Position numbers and translations under genes: made by a program
Notes under the pieces: model-generated
Database searches by the model: none
Told to the model about the DNA's origin: nothing
Seen by the model: the letters and a program-made list of their open reading frames with translations, nothing else
Shown here: positions 9,484 through 18,236 of the stretch, in pieces
How the letters are laid out: each line of letters opens with the position of its first letter
Position numbering within the stretch: position 1 is the stretch's first letter
Assembly: GCA_003058525.1 (NCBI GenBank)
Contig: QBVD01000041.1
Span: forward strand, 86,875 to 150,874
DNA length: 64,000 nucleotides
Direction: 5' to 3'
Source: a gamma proteobacterium symbiont of Ctena orbiculata
Lineage (GTDB): Bacteria > Pseudomonadota > Gammaproteobacteria > Chromatiales > Chromatiaceae

Positions 9484-9804
9484 TTATTCAGACGCATATT
9501 TTACGCCGCTTCCGGCGCGATGACTTTTCATTTTCTCCTTGTGCTTCAGCACCTGTCTATCCAGCCTGTCCGTGAGCAGATCTATAGCTGCATACATGTC
9601 TTCCTGTACAGAATCCGCATAAACACTCGCACCGTTCACTTGCATTGTGGCTTCTGCCTTCTGCCTCATTTTTTCCACACTCAGGATAACGTGAACATTA
9701 ATCACATTATCGAAATGGCGCTCCAGGCGCTCAAATTTACTATCCACATAGCTTTTCAAGGCATTGGTTACATCCACATGATGACCGGTCACGCTAATTT
9801 GCAT
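9484..9804 (-). CDS. hpf: Ribosome hibernation-promoting factor (short HPF/YhbH)
   Basis: 106 residues, the short HPF form without the long-form dimerisation domain. The N-terminus MQISVTGHHVDVTNALKSYV and the core HVILSVEKMRQKAEATM are typical of ribosome-associated sigma-54 modulation proteins. It binds the 30S decoding region and promotes 100S dimers in stationary phase. It lies directly downstream of rpoN, its classical location. The 170 bases between rpoN and hpf have no obvious terminator, so read-through from rpoN is likely. Confidence 0.95.
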   Translation of the reverse strand: MQISVTGHHVDVTNALKSYVDSKFERLERHFDNVINVHVILSVEKMRQKAEATMQVNGASVYADSVQEDMYAAIDLLTDRLDRQVLKHKEKMKSHRAGSGVKYASE

Positions 9805-9975
9805 AATTTTCTCCTATCTTAGATGAGGTTACCCATCACCCTGCCTGACATGACTAAATGGCGACAAGCCACATTTACAGTATATGCTGTTTGGCAATCC
9901 TCATAAGCCTTGTGCCTGGTTGCATCCGCAAAGGGATTACTGTCAACAGCCGGTGATCAGTCGCGCATTCAACTC

Positions 9976-11463
9976 CTATATCAGACGTTTACGTTCGTTC
10001 GACGGTGGAATACCCATCGACTCACGGTACTTTGCCACTGTCCGACGGGCAACTTCGATACCCTGATCGGACAAGAGGGCGGCAATCTTATTGTCACTGA
10101 GAGGCTTGTTGGGAATCTCAGCGGCAATCATTTTTTTTATCAGCGCACGAATTGCAGTAGACGAGCACTCACCTCCCGCACTGGTGCTGACATGGCTGGA
10201 AAAGAAATACTTGAACTCCAGCGTACCCCTGGGTGTATGCATATATTTCTGTGTCGTCACACGGGATATCGTCGATTCATGCATCTCCAGCGCCTCGGCG
10301 ATATCCCTCAATACCAGAGGTTTCATCGCCTCCTCTCCATGCTCAAAGAACCCCCGTTGATACTCTACGATTTTACTCGCCACGCGTAAAATAGTTTCGT
10401 TTCTGCTCATCAGGCTCTTAATGAACCACCGGGCCTCCTGCAGATGGTTCTTCAAAAAAGTATTGTCTTTACTCTGGTCCGCGCGTCTGATCAGATTGGC
10501 ATAGCCGGTGTTTACCCGCAGTTTCGGGGTCACCTCGCCATTCAGTTCAACCACCCATCGGCCGTTGCGCTTACTCACGAACACATCAGGTATGACATAT
10601 TCAGGCTCGCTGCTCGCAATGAGTGTACCCGGATGGGGATTGAGCGTACGAATCAGCTGCATCACAGCCGCCAGCTCATCCTGATCGATCTTCATCCTAC
10701 GCATGATCTGGTTCTGGTCCTGCGCGGTCAGGAGGCTGAAATGGTCCTTGCAAAGCCTGATTGCCGACTGTAGATAGGGGGTCGATTCGGACAGTTGATT
10801 CAACTGGATAAGCAGGCAGTCCTGAGGACCCTGGGCGCCGACACCAGGTGGATCGAATGCCTGTATTCGATGCAACACCGCTTTGACATCGTCAAGGGTG
10901 GCCTCTTCATCGTTCAGTGACTGCAGCACCTCCTCCAGATCGCCGGTGAAATAACCATCCTCGTTGATGCTGTCGATGATGGCTGTGGCGACATAGATAT
11001 CCTGCGGAGTGAAGGGAGTCAGATTCATCTGCCACAGCAGATGGTCTTGTAGCGTCGTGGCGCTACTGTTCTGTATCAAATAGTCGTGGTCATTACTCTC
11101 GCCACTGCCACCCGTCGTCGGCTGATAGCTGTCATAGACATCGCTCCATTCACTGTCGACCGGCAGTTCTTCAGTCACCTGAGACGCATCAGTCTGGATT
11201 TCACGTTCATTGTTGATGTCGTTACTGCTCGAACCCTCTGCCGCTGAATTTTCCGCCGCCCCGTTGTCAGCCTCCTCATTCTCCTGAGTGCTGTTTTGTT
11301 GACCGAACTCCTCCTCCATTTCGAGCATGGGATTGGTCTCGATCACCTCCTGAACCTCCTGACTGAGATCGAGAGCAGACAGTTGCAGCAGGCGTATTGC
11401 CTGCTGCAACTGTGGTGTCATGGTGAGATGTTGTCCGAGTCGGAGCTGTAGCGCCTGCTTCAT
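9976..11463 (-). CDS. rpoN: RNA polymerase sigma-54 factor
   Basis: 495 residues. The N-terminal region I, with QLRLGQHLTMTPQLQQAIRL, is the activator-interacting glutamine/leucine-rich segment; a long acidic region II (about 60-125) follows; then the core-binding domain. The C-terminal RpoN box reads ARRTVAKYRESMGI, which contacts the -24 element. It needs AAA+ activators, none of which is in this window. It lies after lptB with a 195-base gap that holds a 20-base palindrome (11595-11614). Confidence 0.97.
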   Translation of the reverse strand: MKQALQLRLGQHLTMTPQLQQAIRLLQLSALDLSQEVQEVIETNPMLEMEEEFGQQNSTQENEEADNGAAENSAAEGSSSNDINNEREIQTDASQVTEELPVDSEWSDVYDSYQPTTGGSGESNDHDYLIQNSSATTLQDHLLWQMNLTPFTPQDIYVATAIIDSINEDGYFTGDLEEVLQSLNDEEATLDDVKAVLHRIQAFDPPGVGAQGPQDCLLIQLNQLSESTPYLQSAIRLCKDHFSLLTAQDQNQIMRRMKIDQDELAAVMQLIRTLNPHPGTLIASSEPEYVIPDVFVSKRNGRWVVELNGEVTPKLRVNTGYANLIRRADQSKDNTFLKNHLQEARWFIKSLMSRNETILRVASKIVEYQRGFFEHGEEAMKPLVLRDIAEALEMHESTISRVTTQKYMHTPRGTLEFKYFFSSHVSTSAGGECSSTAIRALIKKMIAAEIPNKPLSDNKIAALLSDQGIEVARRTVAKYRESMGIPPSNERKRLI

Positions 11464-11594
11464 CGCAGATGATATCTTTGGACCTGGTATGTTATTTGTA
11501 TGTCTTTAACTTCATTCTAGCTAAAAAAACTCACCGAGGAAAAAGATTTTCTCCCCGGAATCCCGCCAGAAAGCTAAAACCTGTCACTGCAAGC

Positions 11595-11614
11595 TTCCAG
11601 GATCAATCCTGGAA
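11595..11614. other. Perfect palindrome between rpoN and lptB
   Basis: TTCCAGGATCAATCCTGGAA: 9-base arms around a 2-base loop. No T-run follows on either strand, so it is not a standard terminator. It may be a degenerate member of the GGAATCC-type dispersed repeat, an RNA processing hairpin between lptB and rpoN, or an operator. Function is open. Confidence 0.5.
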
Positions 11615-11658
11615 TCCATTAGAAATCAAGGGGATGCATTACCCCCACAAAACCATCT

Positions 11659-12384
11659 CTACATAGAAAAATCTTCGCCAAGATAGACACTTCTCACCTC
11701 ATCATTCTGGAGAATCTCATTCGTGGAGCCCTCAGCCAGCACTTGACCGCTATTGATGATATAGGCCCGATCACAGATATCCAGTGTCTCTCTAACATTA
11801 TGATCCGTAATCAGAACGCCTATCTGCAGGGCCTTGAGATGTTGAATGATCTTTTTGATATCGATGACAGCAATAGGATCGACACCGGCGAAAGGCTCAT
11901 CCAATAGAATAAAGCGCGGCTGGACGGAGAGGGCTCTGGCAATCTCCAGACGCCTGCGCTCACCCCCCGAGAGGCTCATTGCCAGATTGTCCCGCAAGTG
12001 ATCGATACCGAATTCCCGCAACAGCTGGTCACACATTTCACGGCGCTTGCCGGCATCCAGACCCTCCACTGTCTCCAGAATCGCAAGAATGTTCTGCTCA
12101 ACCGTAAGCCGTCGAAATACCGATGGCTCCTGCGCCAGATAGCCAATACCGCTGCGAGCTCGCATATGCATAGCCCGATCGGTCAGAACCTCCCCATTGA
12201 GAAGTATCTCGCCATGATCCACCGGGATCAGACCGACGATCATATAAAAACTGGTGGTCTTACCGGCCCCATTGGGCCCCAGTAACCCGACCACTTCACC
12301 GCTGTTCACGCTGAGTGAGACGCCGTCCACAACATTGCGCTTACCATACTGCTTTTGAAGCGCCTTGGCCTGTAGCTGACTCAT
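11659..12384 (-). CDS. lptB: LPS export ABC transporter ATPase LptB
   Basis: 241 residues. Cytoplasmic ATPase of the LptB2FGC complex that drives lipopolysaccharide extraction from the inner membrane. Walker [13 protein letters not shown]-loop region, ABC signature [15 protein letters not shown] and Walker [16 protein letters not shown] are all intact. It overlaps lptA by 4 bases. Together with lptA, lptC, kdsC and kdsD it forms a conserved LPS assembly operon that runs into rpoN. Confidence 0.97.
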   Translation of the reverse strand: MSQLQAKALQKQYGKRNVVDGVSLSVNSGEVVGLLGPNGAGKTTSFYMIVGLIPVDHGEILLNGEVLTDRAMHMRARSGIGYLAQEPSVFRRLTVEQNILAILETVEGLDAGKRREMCDQLLREFGIDHLRDNLAMSLSGGERRRLEIARALSVQPRFILLDEPFAGVDPIAVIDIKKIIQHLKALQIGVLITDHNVRETLDICDRAYIINSGQVLAEGSTNEILQNDEVRSVYLGEDFSM

Positions 12385-12890
12385 GGCTGCTTGTTTGGCT
12401 CGATGACAACCTGCACGCGTTGCTTACCTTGCGCGCTTGTACCCGCCTTGACCATTGCCTTGGCACGATTGTAGATAATCCGGTCGTTGCGAAAACGGTT
12501 GCCACCCTGCTCAAGCGATGCATCATCGATTAACAGCAATTCATCACGTTCCGCGTTGATCTCCACACGCCGGGCTTCGCCATGAACCTCCTCATCCCCT
12601 TTCTCCGTCAACTGACGAAAGCGAACGGGACTCCCTTCACTGATGACCTTCTCCGTTTTGCCCTGGCGACGATGGATCCACAGCCGATCGGCCCAAATCC
12701 TCAGACTGCCCTGGGTGATCTCGACACTTCCCTCATATAACACCACACCGGATGCCTCATCGACGGAAAGGCTGTCCGCTTCCAGATGCATGGGTTGATC
12801 CTTGTCACTTTCCAACGCATGCCCCGGCGCCCAAACGATCAGCAGCAACACCAGGCAGGTCACAGCGTATTTCATTCTATTGGAATTCAT
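12381..12890 (-). CDS. lptA: LPS transport periplasmic protein LptA
   Basis: Periplasmic beta-jellyroll bridge protein carrying LPS to the outer membrane. About 169 residues from the ATG at 12890, which has GAGG well placed upstream; an in-frame start at 12908 would add six residues. The N-terminus is a signal peptide ([20 protein letters not shown]). The OstA-like core begins with [19 protein letters not shown]. It overlaps lptC upstream by 14 bases and lptB downstream by 4, so the three are co-translated. Confidence 0.93.
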   Translation of the reverse strand: MNSNRMKYAVTCLVLLLIVWAPGHALESDKDQPMHLEADSLSVDEASGVVLYEGSVEITQGSLRIWADRLWIHRRQGKTEKVISEGSPVRFRQLTEKGDEEVHGEARRVEINAERDELLLIDDASLEQGGNRFRNDRIIYNRAKAMVKAGTSAQGKQRVQVVIEPNKQP

Positions 12891-13440
12891 AATAGCCTCG
12901 CACCTCATGCAGCAGTTTGAGCCGTAGCGGTCCCTTCAGCCAGGCCTCCATACCTGTTGCGGTCATCCATTGGTCATCGCTCTCGATGCGTACCGGGCCA
13001 TCGGTTGTAGCAAATGAATCTTCAAAGTGCAGAGTCAAATCCTGCGTGACAATATGCAGCGGTGCCGTGTCCGCGCCGCTAGGACGATCGATAACCACAC
13101 CCCCGGCAAGATGGAGACTCTCTTCACTGCGTCTGATCAGACCATCCTGCGCCCGCATCTGCAAAGGGGGGCTCTGTTGGTTGTAATGCCAGAGAACCGG
13201 TTGTTGCAGTTCGGTAATCCCGGTTTTTTCAAAATGCCTCATCCCCCGAGACTGCAATCGCTGTTTGAGTGCACCCTGTTCATCGTAGGTTTGCACAACC
13301 AACTCCTCGGCGTAGGAATCGGGATCGTGTCTAACACCCGGCGTTCGGGCCTCCTCCGGCTGCATCAACCTATTCATCCACCAGCCCAGGCTCAGCAGCG
13401 CTGCAGCTATAAAAAAGAGACCGATTAATTGACGCTTCAA
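12877..13440 (-). CDS. lptC: LPS export protein LptC
   Basis: 187 residues, a single N-terminal membrane helix (LIGLFFIAAALLSLGWWMN) followed by a periplasmic LptC/YrbK fold. It is the bitopic inner-membrane subunit that hands LPS from LptFG to LptA. Sequence conservation in this family is low; the call rests on length, topology and position between kdsC (4-base overlap) and lptA. Confidence 0.9.
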   Translation of the reverse strand: MKRQLIGLFFIAAALLSLGWWMNRLMQPEEARTPGVRHDPDSYAEELVVQTYDEQGALKQRLQSRGMRHFEKTGITELQQPVLWHYNQQSPPLQMRAQDGLIRRSEESLHLAGGVVIDRPSGADTAPLHIVTQDLTLHFEDSFATTDGPVRIESDDQWMTATGMEAWLKGPLRLKLLHEVRGYYEFQ

Positions 13441-13958
13441 AGATAGCTGTCCAACTCAGTCTTAAGATTACCCTGGGCCTCGAGCACCATCTCGCAAACA
13501 TCTCTGGCGGCGCCACGCCCACCGCTGTGGCGTGTCTGCCAGTGAGCATGCTGGAGAACAAACGGATGGGCGTCATTCACGGCGATGGCCAATCCGACAC
13601 GCCGCATGATGGGCAGATCGACGACGTCATCACCCACATAGGCTACCTGGTCATCCGAAAGGCCCAGTTTATTACGCAACTCCTCATAGGCCGGCAGTTT
13701 GTCCAACTTACCCTGATAGACATGCTCGATACCCAGACTCTCCATACGGATACGCACGACCTCAGAGCTTCGTCCGGTGATAATGCCGATTACCACACCC
13801 GATTTCTGCAACATCTTCATACCGTGACCATCCCTGGAGTTGAACGACTTATACTCCTGACCGTCGTCACCAAGAAACAGACCACCATCGGTCAGCACAC
13901 CATCGACATCAAAAATGACCAGTTTCACACCACTGGCCTTGGCATGTATATCCTGCAC
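13437..13958 (-). CDS. kdsC: 3-deoxy-D-manno-octulosonate 8-phosphate phosphatase
   Basis: 173 residues, C0-type HAD phosphatase of Kdo synthesis. HAD motif I is KLVIFDVDGVLTDGGLFLGDDG, motif II IITGRSS, and the C-terminal VAYVGDDVVDLPIMRRVGLAIAV carries motif IV. It removes phosphate from Kdo-8-phosphate, made from arabinose-5-phosphate supplied by KdsD, encoded 13 bases upstream. Confidence 0.96.
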   Translation of the reverse strand: MQDIHAKASGVKLVIFDVDGVLTDGGLFLGDDGQEYKSFNSRDGHGMKMLQKSGVVIGIITGRSSEVVRIRMESLGIEHVYQGKLDKLPAYEELRNKLGLSDDQVAYVGDDVVDLPIMRRVGLAIAVNDAHPFVLQHAHWQTRHSGGRGAARDVCEMVLEAQGNLKTELDSYL

Positions 13959-13971
13959 TTTCTCTACCCCT

Positions 13972-14970
13972 CTACATCACACCGGCTCTAAGCAGATCAT
14001 GCATATTGAATGCACCGATCAGTTGCTGTTTTTCATCAATAACCAGCAGGCCGTTAATCTTTTTCTCGTCCATCATCTGCAAGGCTTCTGCTGCCAACGT
14101 CTCAGGTGATACTGTCAGGCAGTCGCTGGTCATCACCTCACTCACCTTGACATAGTGTATATCGATAGGCTTGTTCAAGGTACGCCGCAGATCGCCATCG
14201 GTATAGACTCCGGCCACTCCACCCTCCGGATCCACTATCGCGGTCATACCCAGGCCTTTGGCCGACATCACTTCCAACGCCTCATGCAATGTGGCATCGA
14301 GACCTACCGACGGCAAAGACCCGTCCGCATGCATTATATCACTGACCCGCAAAAGCAACCGCCTTCCCAGGGTGCCTCCCGGATGGGAGAGGGCGAAATC
14401 CTTGGCGGTAAAACCCCGTGCCTGCAGCAATGCAACCGCCATCGCATCTCCCATCACCAATGCCGCAGTCGTGCTTGATGTCGGGGCCAAGCCCAGGGGG
14501 CAGGCCTCCTTCTGAACGCTGACATCGATATGTACCTCGGATTCTCTTGCCAGCGTCGACTCAGGTTTTCCGGTCATGGCGATCAAGGGCGCACCCAGTC
14601 GCTTAAGCAGGGGCAGGATGACCAGTAACTCGCCGGTCTCCCCTGAGTTGGACAGCGCCAGGACCACATCCTGAGGAGTTATCATACCGAGATCACCGTG
14701 GCTGGCCTCACCCGGATGTACAAAAAAGGCCGGGCTGCCGGTACTGGCCAGGGTCGCAGCGATCTTATTGCCGATATGACCCGATTTGCCCATTCCGATA
14801 ACGACAATCCTGCCCTGGCAATGAAGAAGATAACTGCATGCCAGGGCAAATTCATCACCCAACCTGGGGATCAGCGATTGGACTGCATCAGCCTCAGTTT
14901 CGATCACAGCTCTGCCCAGATCGATCATCCGAACCATCTCTTCTTTAGTTGGACTTGTGGCTTTGGTCAT
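13972..14970 (-). CDS. kdsD: Arabinose-5-phosphate isomerase
   Basis: About 332 residues from the ATG at 14970; a GTG at 14982 would add four residues and neither has a strong ribosome site. The N-terminal SIS domain shows GRIVVIGMGKSGHIGNKIAATL and HPGEASHGDLGMI; the C-terminal half is a pair of CBS domains ending with KINGLLVIDEKQQLIGAFNMHDLLRAGV. It converts ribulose-5-phosphate to arabinose-5-phosphate, the first committed substrate for Kdo. Operon with kdsC. Confidence 0.95.
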   Translation of the reverse strand: MTKATSPTKEEMVRMIDLGRAVIETEADAVQSLIPRLGDEFALACSYLLHCQGRIVVIGMGKSGHIGNKIAATLASTGSPAFFVHPGEASHGDLGMITPQDVVLALSNSGETGELLVILPLLKRLGAPLIAMTGKPESTLARESEVHIDVSVQKEACPLGLAPTSSTTAALVMGDAMAVALLQARGFTAKDFALSHPGGTLGRRLLLRVSDIMHADGSLPSVGLDATLHEALEVMSAKGLGMTAIVDPEGGVAGVYTDGDLRRTLNKPIDIHYVKVSEVMTSDCLTVSPETLAAEALQMMDEKKINGLLVIDEKQQLIGAFNMHDLLRAGVM

Positions 14971-15008
14971 TAGACAACTCACTCACATAAGGTTGAAACA
15001 TCCATAGA

Positions 15009-15977
15009 TCAGGCATTCACCAGTGACACAAAGAGCAGAGACTGATAGCCAATGAAGCAGAGCAGCAGGAGTAATCCTTCCAGACGGTTGATACGCCCCT
15101 GTTTACCCAGACCGTGCCCCATAAAAAAGAGGAACATGGTAAGCACCATCATCACCGGAAGATCACGCTCCATGACCTCAGGCGAATAGGCTCCTGGCGC
15201 CACCAAGCCCGGGATACTCAGTACCGCCAGCAGATTATAGAGATTGGAACCGATGACATTGCCGATGGCGAGGTCATCCTCCCCTTTCAGAGCGCTGGTG
15301 ATACTGGCAGCCAACTCAGGCAGGCTGGTGCCGATGGCAACGATGGTCAAACCGATAATGACATCACTGACGCCCAGTGCAGATGCCACATTCGTGGCAC
15401 CCCAAACAAGCAGTCGGGAACTCAAAAGCAGAAATATCAAGCCTCCCAAAAGCAGAACAATCGCCTTTTGAGTAGGTATATCGTGCGGAATCTCTGCATC
15501 AAACTCTCCGGCGATGGGGTCTGCAGCCCCGGTCTTGGCGGTATAGATCATCCATCCCAGCACTGCCACCAGGGTCACGACCAGGATTACCCCATCGAAC
15601 TGGTTCAGTTCACCATCCCACATCAAAAGAAAAGCCATCGCCGAGACCGCTAGCAGTAACGGATACTCACGTCTCAAGACGCTGGAGTGGACGGAAAGGG
15701 GGATCAACAGGGCAGTGAAACCGAGTATCAGCCCGATGTTGGCGATATTGGAGCCGATGGCATTGCCGATAGCCAGGCCCGGGTTGCCGTTGAAGGACGC
15801 CATGGTTGAAACCAGCACTTCTGGCGCTGAAGTGCCAAAACCGACAACAGTGAGTCCTATCAGCATGGGTGAGACACCCAGATTATCTGCCAGGGCAGCC
15901 GCCCCACTGATAAACCGGTCGGCACTCCAAACGAGTACAACCAAGCCGACAAGTATCGCAACACTGAAAAGAAACAT
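15009..15977 (-). CDS. yrbG: Calcium/sodium antiporter (CaCA family, YrbG)
   Basis: 322 residues, an integral membrane protein of about ten helices made of two inverted halves. Each half carries the alpha-repeat ion-binding motif: GFGTSAPEVLVS...GNAIGSNIANIG in the first and AIGTSLPELAAS...GNVIGSNLYNLL in the second. Exchange of Ca2+ for Na+ is the family role. It is the promoter-proximal gene of the kds-lpt-rpoN run, about 26 bases upstream of kdsD, the same order as in enterics. Confidence 0.95.
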   Translation of the reverse strand: MFLFSVAILVGLVVLVWSADRFISGAAALADNLGVSPMLIGLTVVGFGTSAPEVLVSTMASFNGNPGLAIGNAIGSNIANIGLILGFTALLIPLSVHSSVLRREYPLLLAVSAMAFLLMWDGELNQFDGVILVVTLVAVLGWMIYTAKTGAADPIAGEFDAEIPHDIPTQKAIVLLLGGLIFLLLSSRLLVWGATNVASALGVSDVIIGLTIVAIGTSLPELAASITSALKGEDDLAIGNVIGSNLYNLLAVLSIPGLVAPGAYSPEVMERDLPVMMVLTMFLFFMGHGLGKQGRINRLEGLLLLLCFIGYQSLLFVSLVNA

Positions 15978-16116
15978 AAAATATTTATTTAATATTCAAT
16001 ATGATACAAAAGCCAGGGGCTGAATGAATGTATCTCTTGACTGTCATTAGCTGGCTATTGATCGGCTACTGGGGAGCTGAGGGCAAAGATAATAACAGAA
16101 AGACACAGCGATTGGC

Positions 16117-16145
16117 TTGACAAGAATCTTAGTATATTAGATAAT
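16117..16145 (+). promoter_or_regulatory. Strong sigma-70 promoter of the candidate sRNA
   Basis: TTGACA (16117-16122), exactly 17 bases, then GATAAT (16140-16145): a consensus -35 and a five-of-six -10. The predicted start is near 16152. It is the best promoter match seen in the window and drives a stretch with no open reading frame. Confidence 0.75.
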
Positions 16146-16151
16146 TCATAC

Positions 16152-16234
16152 ATACTGATGCATTGAGCGTCAGTATTCCTCCTTTGGTGGTAAATATAGA
16201 TTCAGCGCGACATCCCCCTGTCGCGCTTTTTTTT
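16152..16234 (+). ncRNA. Candidate small RNA, about 83 nt
   Basis: From the predicted start near 16152 the transcript would form a stem ACTGATGC (16154-16161) / GCGTCAGT (16167-16174) with loop ATTGA, then a 29-nt single-stranded region containing CCTCC, then a GC-rich terminator hairpin followed by eight T. Promoter, 5' hairpin, linker and intrinsic terminator are the classic layout of a trans-acting bacterial sRNA. The CCUCC could pair with Shine-Dalgarno sequences. The alternative is a transcription-attenuating leader for rplM, whose start codon is about 148 bases beyond the terminator. I do not recognise it as a known RNA family. Confidence 0.6.
16204..16234 (+). terminator. Intrinsic terminator
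   Basis: AGCGCGACA (16204-16212), CCCCC-containing loop, TGTCGCGCT, then a run of eight T ending at 16234. It acts on the plus strand; the only candidate transcript upstream on this strand is the sRNA. Confidence 0.85.
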
Positions 16235-16381
16235 GCCGCACGCCCGGTCATCGTCGAGAACCGACACGCCTTCGACTCAGGCCTAAATATCATGGATTAG
16301 GTCTTGTCTCCCATTCCTGGATCATGTAATATCCGCCGTCTTTTTCAAGGCATTTTTAGTTCTCCATCGGAGCGACATCGG

Positions 16382-16810
16382 ATGACTACTGTAAGCGCGA
16401 AGCCGGCAGAGGTACGCCGCAATTGGTATCTCGTGGATGCAACAGACAAGACCCTGGGTCGTCTGTCCACGGAAATTGCCCGTCACCTGCGCGGTAAACA
16501 TAAACCGGAATATACACCTCACGTCGATACCGGCGACTATATCGTCGTTGTCAACGCCGAAAAGATCCGTGTAACCGGTAACAAACTGAGCGACAAGATG
16601 TACCATCATCACACCGGTTTCATCGGCAATCTGAAATCCATCAATCTGGAGAAGCTGCTGCAGAAGGCCCCGGAACGCGCCATAGAACACGCGGTCAAGG
16701 GCATGATGCCGAAAAACCCGCTGGGCCGCGCCATGTTGAAAAAACTGCGCGTCTTCGCCGGTCCCGAGCACACCCATCAGGCCCAGCAGCCCCAGCCGCT
16801 GGACATCTGA
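16382..16810 (+). CDS. rplM: 50S ribosomal protein L13
   Basis: 142 residues from ATG 16382. The same frame is open upstream to 16304, but homology begins at [20 protein letters not shown] and GGAGCG lies just upstream of 16382. Conserved motifs [37 protein letters not shown] and [19 protein letters not shown] are present. It assembles early into the large subunit. It is paired with rpsI 23 bases downstream, the universal arrangement. Confidence 0.98.
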   Translation: MTTVSAKPAEVRRNWYLVDATDKTLGRLSTEIARHLRGKHKPEYTPHVDTGDYIVVVNAEKIRVTGNKLSDKMYHHHTGFIGNLKSINLEKLLQKAPERAIEHAVKGMMPKNPLGRAMLKKLRVFAGPEHTHQAQQPQPLDI

Positions 16811-16833
16811 TCACTTAAATTAGAGTAACGAAC

Positions 16834-17223
16834 ATGGCAGACAAGCATATCACCACAGGACGCCGTAAAAGTTCAACCGCCCGCGTCTTCCTGACCGCAG
16901 GCAGCGGCAATATCGTGGTCAACAACCGTCCCCTTGACGAGTACTTCGGCCGGGAGACAGCCCGCATGGTGGTTCGCCAACCACTGGATGCCACCGAAAC
17001 CCGTGACAAGGTCGATATCAAAGTGACGGTCAACGGCGGCGGCACCACCGGCCAGGCAGGCGCCATTCGCCACGGCATCTCGCGCGCCCTGGATGCCTAC
17101 GACGAGTCCCTGCACGGCACTCTGCGCAGAGCCGGCTTCCTGACCCGCGACGCCCGCGCCGTGGAACGTAAGAAGGTCGGTCTGCACAAGGCCCGCAAAC
17201 GTCCTCAATACTCCAAACGCTAA
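16834..17223 (+). CDS. rpsI: 30S ribosomal protein S9
   Basis: 129 residues. The N-terminal [12 protein letters not shown], the central [19 protein letters not shown] and the C-terminal tail [11 protein letters not shown], whose terminal arginine reaches the P-site tRNA, are all typical of S9. It shares a transcript with rplM and is followed 24 bases later by tRNA-Gln. Confidence 0.98.
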   Translation: MADKHITTGRRKSSTARVFLTAGSGNIVVNNRPLDEYFGRETARMVVRQPLDATETRDKVDIKVTVNGGGTTGQAGAIRHGISRALDAYDESLHGTLRRAGFLTRDARAVERKKVGLHKARKRPQYSKR

Positions 17224-17247
17224 GCCTGACTCTCACGAGCCTGCAAC

Positions 17248-17321
17248 TGGGGATTCGTCTAACGGCAGGACACCGGACTCTGACTCCGTATGTGGAGGTT
17301 CGAATCCTCCATCCCCAGCCA
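17248..17321 (+). tRNA. tRNA-Gln, anticodon CTG
   Basis: 74 bases including an encoded CCA. Acceptor arms TGGGGAT / ATCCCCA, T-arm GGAGG-TTCGAAT-CCTCC and D-loop AACGGCAGGA are clear. The anticodon loop CTCTGAC gives CTG, decoding CAG. The outermost anticodon-stem pair is C-T (mismatch), otherwise the cloverleaf is good. A terminator starts 12 bases after CCA. The last 19 bases of the gene (17303-17321), with one following base, recur twice downstream at 176-base intervals. Confidence 0.95.
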
Positions 17322-17674
17322 ACAGCATATTAAAGCCCACGCTATGTGGGCTTTTTTTACTGTCACTACAAAGCTGCCCGGATGGAGGATTAGAACCGAT
17401 AAGAGGTTCGACGTCTGAGCAACGCGAAGACGAACAGCACAAGCTGGCCCCGTAGGGGTGAGACCCGACGGGCCGAATAATCCTCCATCCCCAGCCAACA
17501 GCATATTAAAGCCCACGCTATGTGGGCTTTTTTTACTGTCACTACAAAGCTGCCCGGATGGAGGGTTAGAACCGATAAGAGGTTCGACGTCTGAGCAACG
17601 CGAAGACGAACAGCACAAGCTGGCCCCGTAGGGGTGAGGCCCAACGGGCCGAATAATCCTCCATCCCCAGCCAA
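17303..17674. repeat. 176-bp tandem duplication anchored on the tRNA-Gln 3' end
   Basis: The 20-mer AATCCTCCATCCCCAGCCAA occurs at 17303, 17479 and 17655, exactly 176 bases apart. Between them lie two almost identical units, each holding the tRNA 3' end, the terminator hairpin with AAGCCCAC / GTGGGCTT, and a stretch containing GGTTCGACGTCTGAGCAACG and a GGGCC-rich hairpin. The two units differ at only a few positions (for example GGATT/GGGTT and AGACCCGAC/AGGCCCAAC). The third 20-mer is followed by unrelated sequence with its own terminator. This is the geometry of repeated attachment sites, or of a tandem amplification that began in the tRNA. Confidence 0.9.
17333..17358 (+). terminator. Intrinsic terminator after tRNA-Gln
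   Basis: AAAGCCCAC, loop GCTAT, GTGGGCTTTTTTT. A second identical copy lies at 17509-17534 inside the next tandem unit. Confidence 0.9.
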
Positions 17675-17677
17675 TAC

Positions 17678-17702
17678 AAAACCCGCCATGTGCGGGTTTT
17701 TT
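17678..17702 (+). terminator. Intrinsic terminator after the third tRNA-end copy
   Basis: AAAACCCGC, loop CATGT, GCGGGTTTTTT. It is different in sequence from the two terminators inside the 176-bp units, and is likely to be the original flank before duplication. Confidence 0.85.
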
Positions 17703-17795
17703 GGTGCCTGTAACAGAATCCTCTAGATGGAGGATGAGAAGCTCCACCGAGGTTCACTATAAGGTTAGGTCAAGCTAACCTCATGAGCTTTATCA

Positions 17796-18066
17796 CTAGG
17801 GCCTGTTAACACTAATCCAATCGGCCCTGCTGGGACTATTTTTTTGTCCAGCAAGGCAGAATGAGCGAGGTGTAGTTACGCTACATGAGCGAATGATAAC
17901 GCCGCTGGGCGGAAAAATAGTCCCAGCCCTTCGGGTTGCGCCTGAAAAAGCGCCACTCGGCGTTGCTTGTCGTTCATTTGGAGTGACCAAACCTCTCTCC
18001 TCGCGCCTTGATTGGCGTTTTTTCAGGCACAACAGGGCCGATTGGATTAGTGTTAACAGGCCCTAG
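17796..18066. mobile_element. MITE-like element with perfect 34-bp terminal inverted repeats
   Basis: The first 34 bases (17796-17829, starting CTAGGGCCTGTTAACACTAA) are the exact reverse complement of the last 34 (18033-18066). The element is 271 bp and has no coding capacity. ATCA directly flanks it on both sides (17792-17795 and 18067-18070), consistent with a short target duplication. Internal sequence includes GCGAATGATAACGCCGCTGGG and an AAAAAGCGCC...GGCGTTTTTTC pairing. A second copy starts at 63754 and a lone degenerate end is at 58122. The transposase that would move it is not in this window. Confidence 0.88.
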
Positions 18067-18236
18067 ATCACTCCCACCACAGACGGACAGAATGATCAGA
18101 ATTATAGCGAAGAGCTTAAACCCGCCAGGATTCCCATTAATATATTCCCTTTCTTGCAGGGCGGGTCAGCAAGGGCGCTCAGCAGGTAATCACCATTGAC
18201 CTAAACCGCCGGCGCCCTGATTTTGCAACCTAGCTC

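Noticed and set aside
11463..11658. Intrinsic terminator between lptB and rpoN
   Set aside because: The palindrome at 11595-11614 lacks a T-run on the minus strand, so transcription likely continues into rpoN.
16304..16381. Extended N-terminus for L13
   Set aside because: L13 homology begins exactly at ATG 16382 and the upstream 26 codons have no family match.
17233..17747. Several minus-strand frames over the tRNA and its tandem units (for example repeats of GQLVLFVFALLRRRTSYRF)
   Set aside because: They are read-through of the tRNA and of the 176-bp duplicated units; no start sites or family match.
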